A DNA stretch of 64,000 bases from Zingiber officinale (lineage: Eukaryota > Streptophyta > Magnoliopsida > Zingiberales > Zingiberaceae), in the NCBI RefSeq assembly GCF_018446385.1, contig NC_056001.1, forward strand, positions 10,286,672-10,350,671. Reading direction: 5' to 3'. The stretch's first letter is position 1. Each line of letters begins with the position of its first letter. The notes under the pieces are model-generated. The model searched no databases, was not told where the DNA came from, and was given only the letters and a program-made list of their open reading frames with translations. The position numbers and the translations under genes are program-made. Shown here piece after piece: positions 43,912-54,812 of this stretch.

Positions 43912-44470
43912 CAAGGATCTGAACAAAGCGTGTCCAAAAGATTGTTATCCCTTGTCCTGCATTGACCAATTAGTGGACTCGACCTCTCGTTGTGAGCTAA
44001 TATGCATGTTGGACGCATATCAGGGCTTTTATCAAGTCTCATTGGCCAAGCAGGATCAGGAGAATGTTAGTTTCATAACTGCTTAAGGAATCTATTGTCA
44101 TAATATTTTGTCGTTCGGACTAAAGAATACAGGGATACATACCAACTGCTTATGAACAAAGTATTCCAAAAGTATATCAGACGAAACATAGAGGTGTACG
44201 TGGATGATATCCTGATCAAGTCCCTTAGAGCAGATGATATATTTGCAAACAGAGACGAAACTTGCCGAACATTGAGAGAGTATGGACTTAAGCTCAACCC
44301 TAGCAAATGCTTGTTCGGAGCCAAGAGTGGGTGTATCCTTGGCTATATAGTGATATACGGGGGATTGAGATGAACCCAAGCAAGGTACAAACTCTCCGGG
44401 ATATGGCTCCCCTGCAGAATTTGAAGGAGACGCAATGGCTGACTGGACAGATCGCAACATTTGTCCCGTT
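43912..44470 (+). pseudogene. Remainder of the Tat element RT
   Basis: Translation continues DLNKACPKDCYPLSCIDQLVDS, then MLDAYQGFYQVSLAKQDQE, and in another frame RRNIEVYVDDILIKS at 44182-44225 with the catalytic YVDD, followed by LREYGLKLNPSKCLFG, the RT thumb region. At least two frameshifts are present. Confidence 0.85.
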
Positions 44471-45229
44471 TCATTTCGAGATTGTCTGATTAGAGCCTAC
44501 CCTTCTTCAAAATACTCCGTCATACTACCAAGTTCCAATGGGATGCCGAGTACGACAGAACGCTGGAGGAATTGAATGATTACATGTCCACCTTACTTGT
44601 ACTTGTTAAACCAATAGTGGACGAGTCATTGTAGGTGTACTTGTTTGCCACTGTAAGTGTCGTTGGATCAGTGTTAATATGGTAGGAGGATAAAGAACAA
44701 CAGTCAATGTATTTCTTAAGCTATTTATTGAAAAATGTTGAATGTCGCTACACCGCTCTTAAAAAGTTAGCATATGGGCTAGTCTTAGTCGCTCGGAGGT
44801 TATATCTCTATTTTCTCTCTCATCCAATCATAGTATTAATCAATAACACTTAGGTCGAGTGTTCATCAACTCAGAAGCTTTAAGAAAATTAATCAAGTGG
44901 ACTACAGAGCTCAGCGAATATAACATACAGTATCAACCTTGAACGACTATTAAATCTCAAGCCTTAGCCGATTTTGTGATTGAAATACAAAACCTGGAAC
45001 CAAAAGAAACATGAAAAATCTACGTGGATGGATCGCCCACTCAGCAAGGCAGTGGGGTGGGAATTCTTATGATATCACCCTGCAAAGACAGGCTACAGTT
45101 ATTCATTCAACTATATTATCGAGCAACTAATAATGAAGCAGAGCACGAAGCATTATTTAGCCAGTCTGTAAGCCGCGAAGCATGTTGGATTCTCAGTTGG
45201 TGGCTCAGTAGTTGTCATGAAACTTTGAG

Positions 45230-46013
45230 ATCAATAGTTAGGGCAGTGCAAAAAAACTGGCAAACTGAAAATCTGACCGGAACCGGTAGCTTACCGGTTC
45301 CGGTTTACCGGTTAATCGGTTAATCGGTTTTAACCAGTTCCGATTAACCGATTTTTACCGGTTTACCAGTTAATTCCCGGTTTTGGATTTTTTTTTTTTA
45401 TCGGTTTAACCAATAAACCGATAAAACTAGGAGCGAATCATCTTCAGCCTTCCTTCCTTCCTCCCTCCTCCTCTCCAGGTCACCTCTTTCAATTCCTCCT
45501 GTTTCCTCTCTTCGCGTACGCTGGCCGCATGATAGTTTCGTCGTCAGATGACGCCAACAGTTGGTTTGAGACCAATTTGATTTTCGATTTGAAAATGATT
45601 TGAGACCAATCTGATTTCTATGCACGTGTCCTCTTCGTATTCTTCAGTGCTAATGGATTATAACAGAATACCATGTACTTGTTAGAGCTCAATGTAATTC
45701 AAAGATGGCATATATCAGGTAGGTCAGTTCAATAATAAGATGTTACAAAAGAAAGGAGAAGAAAGTCAATCTAAAAATAAAAAGGATAAAAGAGAAGAAA
45801 GTCGATCTAGAACCGATTGGATGACAGTATTGCTGCTGGATCTTTTCAAATGGGAAAAATTTACCGGTTCACAGTTGGAACCGGTTCAACCGGAATCAGT
45901 AGAACCGGTAAGATACCAGTCGGTTAATCGATTTTAAATAAATCATGGTCAATCGGAATTAACCGGAACCGATAAACCGGTTAACCGACCGGTTGAATAG
46001 GCTTATCAATAGT
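45230..46013. repeat. Target-site duplication ATCAATAGT of the small Ac-like element
   Basis: ATCAATAGT occurs at 45230-45238 and again at 46005-46013. hAT elements duplicate 8 bp, so one base of this nine is coincidence or part of the terminus. Confidence 0.75.
45239..46004. mobile_element. Small non-autonomous hAT (Ac-like) element
   Basis: A 766-bp insertion with a TAGGGCAGTG left terminus and imperfectly inverted right end. Both subterminal regions are packed with ACCGGTT/AACCGGT repeats, much as Ac ends carry multiple transposase-binding repeats. It has no transposase frame. Confidence 0.7.
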
Positions 46014-46159
46014 GAACAACTAAGGTTGTACGCGGAGGCCTTTGAGAAATTGAAAGTAAAATTTCAAGAAGTGGCCTTGCAGAAAGTCCCATGAGCAAAA
46101 AATCAGAAGGCTGGTGAGTTAGCCAAGTTGGCTAGCTCCTTAATCCCTTGGACTCTAGA

Positions 46160-47455
46160 CAAGCCTGTGGAGCAAACGTTGTTGATAGCTTACATCGAAT
46201 GGAAGGCCGAGCTAGAATTACAGAACGATTGGAGAGTGTTGTTAATTTCATTCCTCTAATAATGAAGTTTACCTACCGACCCAAAAAATCATATATGATC
46301 AAGAAAAGGGTCAGTGAGTTCACATTGGTTGGAGATCACTTGTATAAGAGGGTTTATCTCGTCCTCTACTCAGATGTATCAGGCTGAATGATGTGTAGTA
46401 TATTTTACAAGAGATTCATCAAGGTTCTTGTGGAAGCCACTCGAGAAGCCAATAGCTCGCTCGAAATATTTTGCTAGCCGAATATTTTTGGCCCACTCTG
46501 CAAGCTGACTCAGCTCGGATGGTAGCCACTTGTTTATCGTGTCAAAAGTATTCGAACATCTAGCACCACCCTACAAAACTGCTGAAGAGCTCAAATGTTT
46601 CATGCCCATTCGACCAATGAGGGATGAATATTGTACGGCCCTTCCTGATGGCACTTGCTCAAAAAAGATTCCTTTTGTGGTCATTGATTATTTTTCCAAG
46701 TGGATGAAAGCTAAGATGCTGGAAAAAATAACTAAGCAGATGGTAATGAAATTCATGTGGCAGAACATCGTATATTGGTTCGAAATTTCCTACAAGCTCA
46801 TTTTGGATAATAGAAGGCAGTTCTAGGGTTGGAAAATCTAGGAATAGTGCTCAAGTTATGATATCTTGCAAGCTTTCATCTCTGTGGCATATCCTCAAAG
46901 TAACGGTCAAGCGAAAGTTACTAACAGGAAAATCATCAAGGGACTCAAGACTAAGCTAGATTATGTTGGAGAAAGTTGGGTGGATGAACTGCGAGTGTGT
47001 TGTGGTCCTATCGCACTATTCCTCGAGAAGCCACAAGTATAATGTTTTTTCATCTGGTTTATGGTGGAGAAGCAGTCATCCCGGTTGAAGTCAGCTTAGA
47101 GGTCGATCAAAAGCAACTGTATGATGAAGACAACTCTGATCGGTGCCTTATGGAGCTCGATCTGATAAACGAAGCCAGAGATAAAGCTAGCGCTCAGTTG
47201 ATAGCATATCACCAGTAAATGAAGCAAAATTATAATCGGAGAGTCATCCTAAGATTTTTTCAAGTGAGTGACCTGGTTTGAAAGTAGATCAAGTCAGTCG
47301 ACGATGTCAGTAAGTTGGAGCCACAATAGGGCGGACCATATAAGGTAGTGCAGAAGCTCGCCTCGGGTTCCAACTTTCTTCAAGACGTTGAAGGGAAAAA
47401 CTTGGATCAATCGTAGAGTGTAAATCATCTCCAATCTTATCTGACCTAAGAATAC
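46160..47455 (+). pseudogene. Tat integrase pseudogene
   Basis: Parts in order: EIHQGSCGSH near 46405 (His of the HHCC finger), ATCLSCQKY near 46525 (Cys pair), PFVVIDYFSKWMKAKML near 46665 (first catalytic Asp), ISYKLILDN near 46785 (second Asp), YPQSNGQAKVTNRKI near 46890 (Glu position altered), and GGEAVIPVEVSLEVDQKQ near 47065. Multiple shifts; ends near 47450 with a chromodomain-less tail. Confidence 0.82.
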
Positions 47456-47527
47456 ACTTGTAATGCGTTTATATATCCCGTTGAATATTCACGCTTAATG
47501 AATGCAGGCAAATTCAGCTCAAGAAGT

Positions 47528-48940
47528 TCCATTCTAGACTCTCAAGCCTTAGCGCTAAGTTATAAGTGGATTTCTCCGTTTCCTTAGATTATCCAATCAA
47601 AGGTTTAATTCTAGACTCTCGAGTCTTAACGTCGAGTTATAAGTCAGTTTCCCCGTGCCCTTCGAGCATTTGACCGGAGGTTTAATTTTAGACTCTTCGG
47701 CTGGCGTGCCAAGTTATAAGCGAGTTTCCCCTTGCCCTTCGACCATCTTATCGAAAGTTTAATTTCAAAGTCTCGATCCTTAATGCCGAGTTATAAATGA
47801 GTTTTCCTGTGCTCTTCGATCATCCGGTAGGAGGTTTAATTTCAGAATTTTGGGCTTGGATGCTAAGTTTTAAGCGGGTTTCCTCATGCCCTTTGACCAT
47901 CCAGTCGAATGTTACTCTAAAGCATTCGTGCTGAGTTATAAGCAGATTTCTCTATGCCCTTCGACCATCTAATCGGAGGTTTAATTCCAGACTCTTGAGC
48001 CTTAGCGTCGAGTTATAAGCGGATTTCCTCGTACCCTTCGACCATCCGATCAAAGGTTTAATTCCAAACTCTCAAGCCTTAGCACCGAGTTATAAGTGGA
48101 TTTCTCCATGCCCTTAGAACATCCGGTCGGAGGTTTAATTCCAGACTCTTAGGCTTGGATGCCAAAGTTATAAGTGGATTTCCCCGTGCCCTTCAACCAT
48201 CTAGTCAGAGGTTTAATTCCAGACTCTCGAGCCTTTGGTGCCGAGTTATAAGTGAGTTTCTCCGTACCCTTTAATCATCCGGTCAGTGGTTTAATTCCAG
48301 ACTCTCGAGCTTTAACGTTGAGTTATAAGTGAGTTTCCTCGTACCCTCCAATTATCCGATCGGAGGTTAAATTCTATACTCTTGAGCCTCGACACCGAGT
48401 TATAAGTAGGTTTCCTCATGCCCTTCAACCATCCAATTAGAGGTTTAATTCCAGACTCTCAAGCCTTAACATCAAGTTATAAGCAGGTTTCCCTATACCC
48501 TTCGATCATCCAGTCAAAGGTCTAATTTTAGACTCTTCAGCCTTAGAGTCGAGTTATAAGCGAGTTTCCCTGTTCCTTTCGACCATCCGATTGGAGGTTT
48601 AATTCCAAACTCTCGAACCTTAACGCCAAGCTATAAGCAGATTTCCTCGTGCCTTTCGACCATCCAATCAAAGGTTTAATTCCAAATTCTCAAACTTTAG
48701 TGGTGAGTTATAAGAAAGTTTCCCCGTGCCCTTCGACTATCCAGTCGGAGGTTTAATTCCACTCTCGAGCCTTAGCGTCGAGTTATAAGTGGTTTTCCTA
48801 TGCCCTTCAACTATCTGGTTGGATGTTCAATTCCAGACTCTCATGCCTTAGCGCCGAGTTATAAACGGGTTCCCTGTTCCTTTCAACTAGTCAGTTGAAG
48901 GTTCAATTCCCAACTCTTGTAACCTAACACCAAGTCATGG
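47528..48940 (+). repeat. About 19 tandem units of 77 bp in the Tat 3' region
   Basis: The block GAGTTATAAGYGRGTTTCC recurs every 71-81 bases from 47560 to about 48932. Each unit also has GGTTTAATTCCAGACTCTCG and CCCTTCGACCATCCGGTCGG-like blocks. Tandem arrays between pol and the 3' LTR are known for Tat/Ogre elements and can seed satellites. Confidence 0.88.
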
Positions 48941-48974
48941 GTGGGGTCCTCCGTACATTTATATAGAAATCATG

Positions 48975-49155
48975 AAGCTGCTCACTCAGCACCATTCAGC
49001 CGCTCTCACTTAGTATGATTCAACCGCTCGCTCAGCACCATTCAGCTACTCACTCGGCATGATTTAGCCGCTCGCTTGGCACGATTCAATCGTTCACTCT
49101 GTGACATTCAGCCGATCTCTCGACACCACTCAACCGCTCTCTCAACACCACTCAG
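48975..49155 (+). repeat. Second short tandem array (about 25 bp)
   Basis: Seven to eight units of the type CCGCTCGCTCAGCACCATTCA, differing at two or three positions, lie just after the 77-bp array. Confidence 0.8.
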
Positions 49156-49559
49156 TCGATGGATTGGATAAATTGATTAAGGTTGAAATGCTCGAGGGAT
49201 ATCTATTTATTATTCACTTAGTCAATATTTCATCAATAAACCTCTAATAAGACAGTGAAAAGGAGGTCAGCGGATAGCCACCTTGCCAAGGGTTACACGC
49301 ACCCGCTAAAGTAAAAGGTTTTTGATTAGTCAGGGTGATGCTTAGTCGTGCGACAACTATTTTAGCACTACTCGAATAAATTGTGGGCATAAATTGACAC
49401 AACACCAAGAAAAAAATGTATGACACAAAGCTAAGGAAAAAAAACAAAGCTAAAAAGCAGTAGAAGAATATATACAGTAAAGTAACACATGTTCTGACAC
49501 TTTTACAAGGATAAGGGGAAGAAACCCCCAAGGAAAAAGTTCTCCTAAGAATATTAAGT

Positions 49560-51900
49560 GAAGTCCAAGAAAGCATCATCTGAAATGTCCTCCAAAATCT
49601 TCTGGTGGCGGATGAAATTCTTGGGGATGTCCACTATCAGATAGCTAGCTTCCCTAAGTTGCTTCATGGCTCCTTCCACAACATAGCCAAACATCTTCGA
49701 GGTACGTCGATCGAGCAATATCTTGAACTACTGATAGCACAAGTAATCCAATTTGTAAGCTTCTAGCTGCTCGGACTCCCTCGCCTTGTAATTTGCCAGC
49801 TCGTCCTTTAATACCTCCAGCTTGGTGTCCTTGGAATACAAGGTACGTTGTCTCTCTTCAAGTAGAAGGTCCTTAATAGTCAGTTTGGCAACTTTGTCGA
49901 CCATCTCGGAAGTAAGGGTGGTCTCTATTTCTTTTAGCTTCCCAGCAAGGGCTTGGTCTTTAGTGTTCTTTAGGTACCCATAGTTTCCGAGTGGTCTCCG
50001 ATCACAGGCGGGACTCGGAAGTCTGTAGTTGTCTCTAGAGCTTGTCAATTTGCCACGCCTAGCTGAGTCCTGTATCCTTCTATTCAATAAGGGTCCGCTT
50101 GGGTCTCAGCAGCAGCTCGGCTTGGCTCTCCAGCTCTTTCATTAAGTGAGCCACTTCATCTCGGAGTCACTCGAAGGAGCCTTGAGAAGTTCTTGCTCCT
50201 CTCGTCGAGCCCTTCAAGGCCCGATAATGATTACTTAGCTCGGCCATCTTTTGGAAAAGAGACAAGCTAGTCACCTAGAACTGACGAATTAAATGATAAA
50301 TTAAAGCGAAACACACAAGAAAAAAATATTATACAACAGTGGAGAAAGTTTACTCCTGTGACATCTTAAGAGAAGTGATCAACCAGCTCCTCTAGGGAGC
50401 ACTCGGTTGTCTGTGCTCAAGAATCTGTCCAAGTATGTGCCAACAGGCCTTATATTTTTATCAGGTGATGGGGGGAAAGTGGCTTGAAGGGGTTAGCACA
50501 AAGCCACTCTTATCACTCGTGATAAGACAGCCTGAGTGTAGCGCTGACTTTCTTGGGTCACGACCCTTATGAGCTAGACTTGGACTTAGACTTTGATTTG
50601 GGTGTCGAGTATATTTTTGAACGTGGCCCTGATGGTTCAGTCGACAGAGGAAGTAAAAAGGAAATTGACAATGCAAAAAGGAAATTGACAATGCAACAAT
50701 CGTTTCGGTCGATAGTGCAGGGTCTGGTGGTGTCTGCTCGGACGAAATAGGAGTCTGACGGTCGGCTCCGAGTTCAAGAGGAATTGACGAGGAACTCTTT
50801 CCCCGCTCGAACAATGGGAGAGGTGCTAGCACTTCGGTGGAAGTTTATTGTATGGGTGTAGCTGAGCAGCGTCTCTTACAACGTTGGCATTGAAGCAGGG
50901 ACTCGTCGGAGGTAGTGGACTCAGAGAGAACTTCTACGGCCATCATAAAAAACCAAGGAGGTGGCAATTCCTCAGTGTTAACGACAGCGTCACTCCCCGT
51001 GAGTTAGTTAGCACCCTCCTCACTTGTCGGATCCTCGATTGAGCCCACCATCCAAAGCCCACGGCTTGCTAGTTCAGCCTCACCACGTTCGTCCATTTCT
51101 TCATCGTCCAACTTGGTGGAATCCCCTAGGCAGGCTATCCATATAGTTTTAGTTGCAAAACAGAAGAAAAAATTAGCCAAATACAACAGTTGAGGGAGGT
51201 CGAATTTCTCACTAAAACTGTCAAGCAGCCTAGTTCGGATGGGGATGAGTCTGAAGATATACAAAACACCCTCCAAGAATAGTTGGTGAATGTTGAACTT
51301 TAGATCAGACAATTGACTAGAAGCAGTGAGGTAGACCGGCTCCCAGCAGAATCCACTTAGCTCGAGAGAAGGAGGCAATTCCATTTTCTGGCCGGTCTGG
51401 AAGGATACTAGAGGAACCGATTGGATGTAAAAGTAATGAGACTTCCAACGTTTGTTGGAAGTGGGCATTTTATCAAAGAAAATAGAGTTTGCTTGGGTTT
51501 AGAGGATAAAAACACCTGGCTCAGATTTCTTGAGAGAATAAAAATAATGGAAGACTCGGGATATAAGAGGACTCTGTTAAATGGAAGAGGATGATGACTC
51601 CACACAGTAATCTAATGGAGTTGGGGGCTAACTATTGGAGCAGAATATGGAAATATATATATACTTCGAAAAAAGGGGTGTAATGGGAAATGAAGGTCGA
51701 CCAAAAATTGATCCTTAAAGAAAGTTAGGTAGTTGGCAGGGGGAAGGTGGGGACAATCATGACCAGAGGGTATGATGATGTGGTGGTCGTGAGGGAGATT
51801 ATAAGTAAGTCACATCTAATCCACTCCCCCTCCCCCCGTTGAAGTCAGAGGAGATAGAAGTGTATTAGAGACCATGGACGGCGGTGGGAGGAGCAGTGGC
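49560..51900 (-). pseudogene. Decayed antisense ORF of the Tat element
   Basis: This is a broken relative of the spliced gene at 30007-32142. Exon-1-like parts lie at about 51640-51200: a VIILF..YIPS stretch, then MPTSNKRWKSHYFYIQS, then FNIHQLFLEGVLYIFRLIPIRTR. The coiled-coil exon lies at about 50210-49735 (LLEERQRTLYSKDTKLEVLKDELANYKARE). Several stops and shifts interrupt it. Its position, antisense between integrase and the 3' LTR, is the standard one for Tat elements and supports the identity of the smaller element's gene. Confidence 0.72.
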
Positions 51901-52482
51901 CATGAGGAACAGGAAAAGTGAATAGAAAAGGGGTGAAAACGAACTTACGACGAAAAAATGAAACATAAAAAAATCACTGGCGGCAATGACGGAAGTTGAA
52001 GAAGAAGTCGAGGAAGAAGACAAAGATGAAAATAAGAAAATGATAGAAATTGCATCAAAGGTTGTAAACCTAAAAAACCCTAGCAGTTCCCCACTATAGT
52101 TGTTTGATCATGGGAGTGAAGGAGAGAGGATTAATCAACACCGTAAAACTTGAACTGCTAGAGGTCACATCAAATCTCAACAGTAACATATCATTTTAGA
52201 TATTCTTTTCATAAACATGCTCCACGTGGCAGTAAGATACAGGTTGCATTTGTTAGGGATGAGAGGTTGTAAGCATGCTTATGAATAAAAAGTGTTCTCA
52301 TTATACTAAGCATTAATGGTGAATGATGTGCTCTGTTTTCAAGGGGCGAGTATGACGTCAGCTCAAGTCAAGTGACGGATCAGGGACCAAGCGTCCAATC
52401 AGAACATGAGAAACACAAAAGGACATAAGTGTCTAATCAGTCGGGCTTGCAGCCTCCTTTGACTGTACTTGAATGGGAGATT

Positions 52483-53491
52483 TGTAACAACGAATTAGAT
52501 AGGGTCCCCGAAGTGGGGGACAAAGTCAATAAGGTTAGTTAATGTGGTGGTCAAAGTTAAGGAGGTGTCAACACTCGAAGCTAGCACGGTAACATGGTCC
52601 AACGTGGTCCAGCCGATCGGATTGCGAGTCCCTCTAGACTCGATGGAACCTTGAGTCGTATTAGTGCTATTCGAAGCCGAGTCCTCACGGTTTAATCGGA
52701 TATGATAGACATATGACCCGACCGGAATCCTTGGCCAAGTAGAGACCGAGTCCTCAATATGGTCAACATTCCTTAGCTAATCCGACTCTTCTCTGAGAAC
52801 GAGGTCCGATCGGACTCCTTGGTCGGGCGGAGGCCGAGTCCTCAGGGAGGTCGAGTCCTCGGATGGTCAATATCCCTTAGATGACCCGACTCCATCCGAG
52901 AACGAGGTCTGACCCGATGTTAAAAGGGAGTCGGTCGACCTTCCATCAAAGCGTATTCAAGGTCCACCAATCCAACGGTCTAATATTCCTTTTTGGCATT
53001 TTGTAGAATGGTTGTCAGAGAATCAAAGGAATATTCCATGTGTAATCCGCATAAAGAAAGTTTTTACCCTTTAAAGCACAGAAATGGTGGGTCTATTTTA
53101 GAAAAATTGTCAAAATCCCATAATAGTCGGTCCTTCTTTAAAAATACATCAATATTCATGCACAGAGAAAAACTAGCACTATATATATAAGAGGTCTCCT
53201 CCTAAAGGTGCAGGTACGTAAAATTATATACTTGGATCTCATTGCTCATTTTTATCATTTGTCGCATTTCATTTTCCTCCTGATCACTTACCTGACTTGA
53301 GCGTCGGAGTATCTGTATCAGGGACCCTTTCCTGGCCTGTTTGTTGATATTTTTTCTCTCTACATTCTTTTTTTTTTTTTGTGACATGCAAGTTCACTTG
53401 GCGCCGGCTTCCTCTACTCCAAAGTCTTTTTACGATCAATATTAAAGCTACCTAGCCGGCTATCCGTCTTCCCCAATTTCATAATGAATCA
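52483..53491 (+). repeat. 3' LTR of the Tat-type element
   Basis: It starts TGTAAC after the purine tract GAATGGGAGAT and ends GAATCA. A TATA-like TATATATAAG lies near 53180. It pairs with 22088-23089. Confidence 0.87.
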
Positions 53492-53496
53492 CTTTA

Positions 53497-54503
53497 GAGT
53501 GTATTAGTTGGAACAAATACTACAGTTTGATCATGACAATTGCAACAACGATTAGAGCAATTAACAACCACGATGATGATTGATTAGCTTGTATGTTTCC
53601 CTTACGAAAGTAATCTGGCAGGCACATATATAATTAAAGGCAGGTTGCAATTAACCTCGTGCATGCATTGCATCCTCCCAACAGGATCAGGTCTTATATT
53701 GATGCATCAGCCAGCGGTCAAATGCATGCATAAATGGCAGATAATAAAGTTAGTCCGAGGGAGTTGTTCCAAAAGCTGAGATACATAGGAATTCAAGAAT
53801 GTCAAGTTTTGGATGCTTGTTCGGTAGTTGTCACCAGACATGATAGAATATTCTCCTCCGAGTTGCGATAGATACATGGAATTATCTACAGTAGCAAATC
53901 AATCTACTGTTTGGAGCACAATTTACACGTCTCTGCCTAATTAAATTAATATGCTGTACCTGCTAAAGTAGGGCTGCAAGATGTTCAAGTTGACAAAGAT
54001 CGATGGTCTTTTTGTCGGTTTAAATGGGGTCCTAGGGCTAAGAAAAATTAGATCATTTTTTTGTAGTTATTCTTGGCATGGCAATGCATAAGAATTTGAC
54101 TACTGAACCACTTGATTGCAAAACATATCACAATTATAGTGACGCAATTAAGTTAGTCAGGTTTGGGTTTGCCACCAACAAAAACCACGTGAACATCATG
54201 AGTTTTACTAGCGGGGCATTAATTGACTTGTGGATTTCCAAGTGCTAGGGGCTTTATTGAGTGGGTGGTTAAGTGTATACACATTCTTAAAAGAGAATAT
54301 CTACAGCGTAAAACAAAACAGATGCATCGAGAGGATAAAAATGTGCAGCGCATTAAAAGCGTGAGGAAGATGATCAGAAGTTATGCATTGCTTGGCCATT
54401 CCCAGTCTAATCGGAGGATTTCAGCTCATTAATTACTGTACCTACTTCTTCCTTGCATATATGGGTATGGGTTACCCACATAATGCTATCATTCATTGGA
54501 CCT
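53497..54503 (+). other. Upstream region of the zinc-finger gene
   Basis: Low-copy sequence with no recognisable element. It separates the 3' LTR of the Gypsy nest from the start codon by 1.0 kb, so the LTR lies inside the likely promoter. I see no convincing extra exon in it. Confidence 0.5.
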
Positions 54504-54812
54504 ATGGAGCATGAAAGCAAGAGGACTAACAATGATGATAACCGGAATCTGGATGCAGAGTTGAATCTAGAGAGGATGTTCACCTGCAGCTACTGCCCGC
54601 GAAGGTTCTTCAGCTCTCAGGCATTAGGCGGCCACCAGAATGCGCATAAGCAGGAGAGGCAAAATAGAAGGTTGAGAAGGGAGATAGCCGTCGCCACGCG
54701 CGTTCAGTCTCCTCAGCCATCTGTTGTGGCAGGATCACCAGTTGTAGTGGAAACTCAGACGAGTAACGGACAGGAGCTAGTAGAGGAGCTCGACTTGACT
54801 CTTAAACTATGA
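54504..54812 (+). CDS. Single C2H2 (QALGGH) zinc-finger repressor-like protein
   Basis: A 102-residue frame from [10 protein letters not shown]. One plant-type C2H2 finger spans residues about 27-49: [21 protein letters not shown], with the QALGGH signature that contacts DNA. An arginine-rich stretch (NRRLRREIA) follows and could serve nuclear import. The last residues LDLTLKL form an LxLxL EAR repression motif; a second, weaker LNL motif is at residue 20. [16 protein letters not shown] resembles the ZFP1-8/GIS-type class. The frame is open upstream to 54453, but the ATG at 54504 gives the usual short N-terminus. It is intact and single-exon, as is common in this family. Confidence 0.8.
   Translation: MEHESKRTNNDDNRNLDAELNLERMFTCSYCPRRFFSSQALGGHQNAHKQERQNRRLRREIAVATRVQSPQPSVVAGSPVVVETQTSNGQELVEELDLTLKL

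Larger units (their letters stand above)
25582..43916. repeat. Target-site duplication TAAGG/CAAGG around the nested gag-only element
   Basis: TAAGG at 25582-25586 precedes TGTTGG, and CAAGG at 43912-43916 follows TTACA. One substitution separates them, and joining the flanks restores the conserved RT motif order, so the ends are well placed. Confidence 0.82.
44560..46160 (+). pseudogene. Tat RNase H with a 766-bp insertion
   Basis: Recognisable parts are a connection region near 44690-45000, IYVDGSPTQQGSGVGIL at 45017-45070 (RNase H start with its first Asp), RATNNEAEHEAL near 45120 (active-site Glu), and after the insertion at 45239-46004 INSEQLRLYAEAFEKLKV near 46007-46060. Confidence 0.78.
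22088..53491 (+). mobile_element. Tat-type Gypsy retrotransposon swollen by nested insertions
   Basis: LTRs of about 1,005 bp lie at 22088-23089 and 52483-53491. Between them, on the plus strand, run gag, protease, the start of RT, an 18.3-kb insertion, the rest of RT, RNase H (with a small insertion), integrase, a long tandem-repeat 3' region, and an antisense gene. Removing the insertions leaves about 12.3 kb, normal for plant Tat elements, which often carry an antisense ORF and 3' tandem repeats. Every domain has stops, so the element is inactive. Confidence 0.87.
22083..53496. repeat. Target-site duplication CTTTA around the 31-kb Gypsy nest
   Basis: CTTTA at 22083-22087 immediately precedes TGATAC, and CTTTA at 53492-53496 immediately follows GAATCA. 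These are the outer edges of matching LTRs 31 kb apart. Confidence 0.88.

Noticed and set aside
22088-53491. Endogenous pararetrovirus (caulimovirid) insertion
   Set aside because: RT, integrase, LTR pairs and target duplications are present; caulimovirids lack integrase and LTRs, and no movement-protein frame was seen.
54223-54432. 69-codon frame before the zinc-finger gene
   Set aside because: No domain, no conserved wording and no splice link to the downstream frame that I could support.
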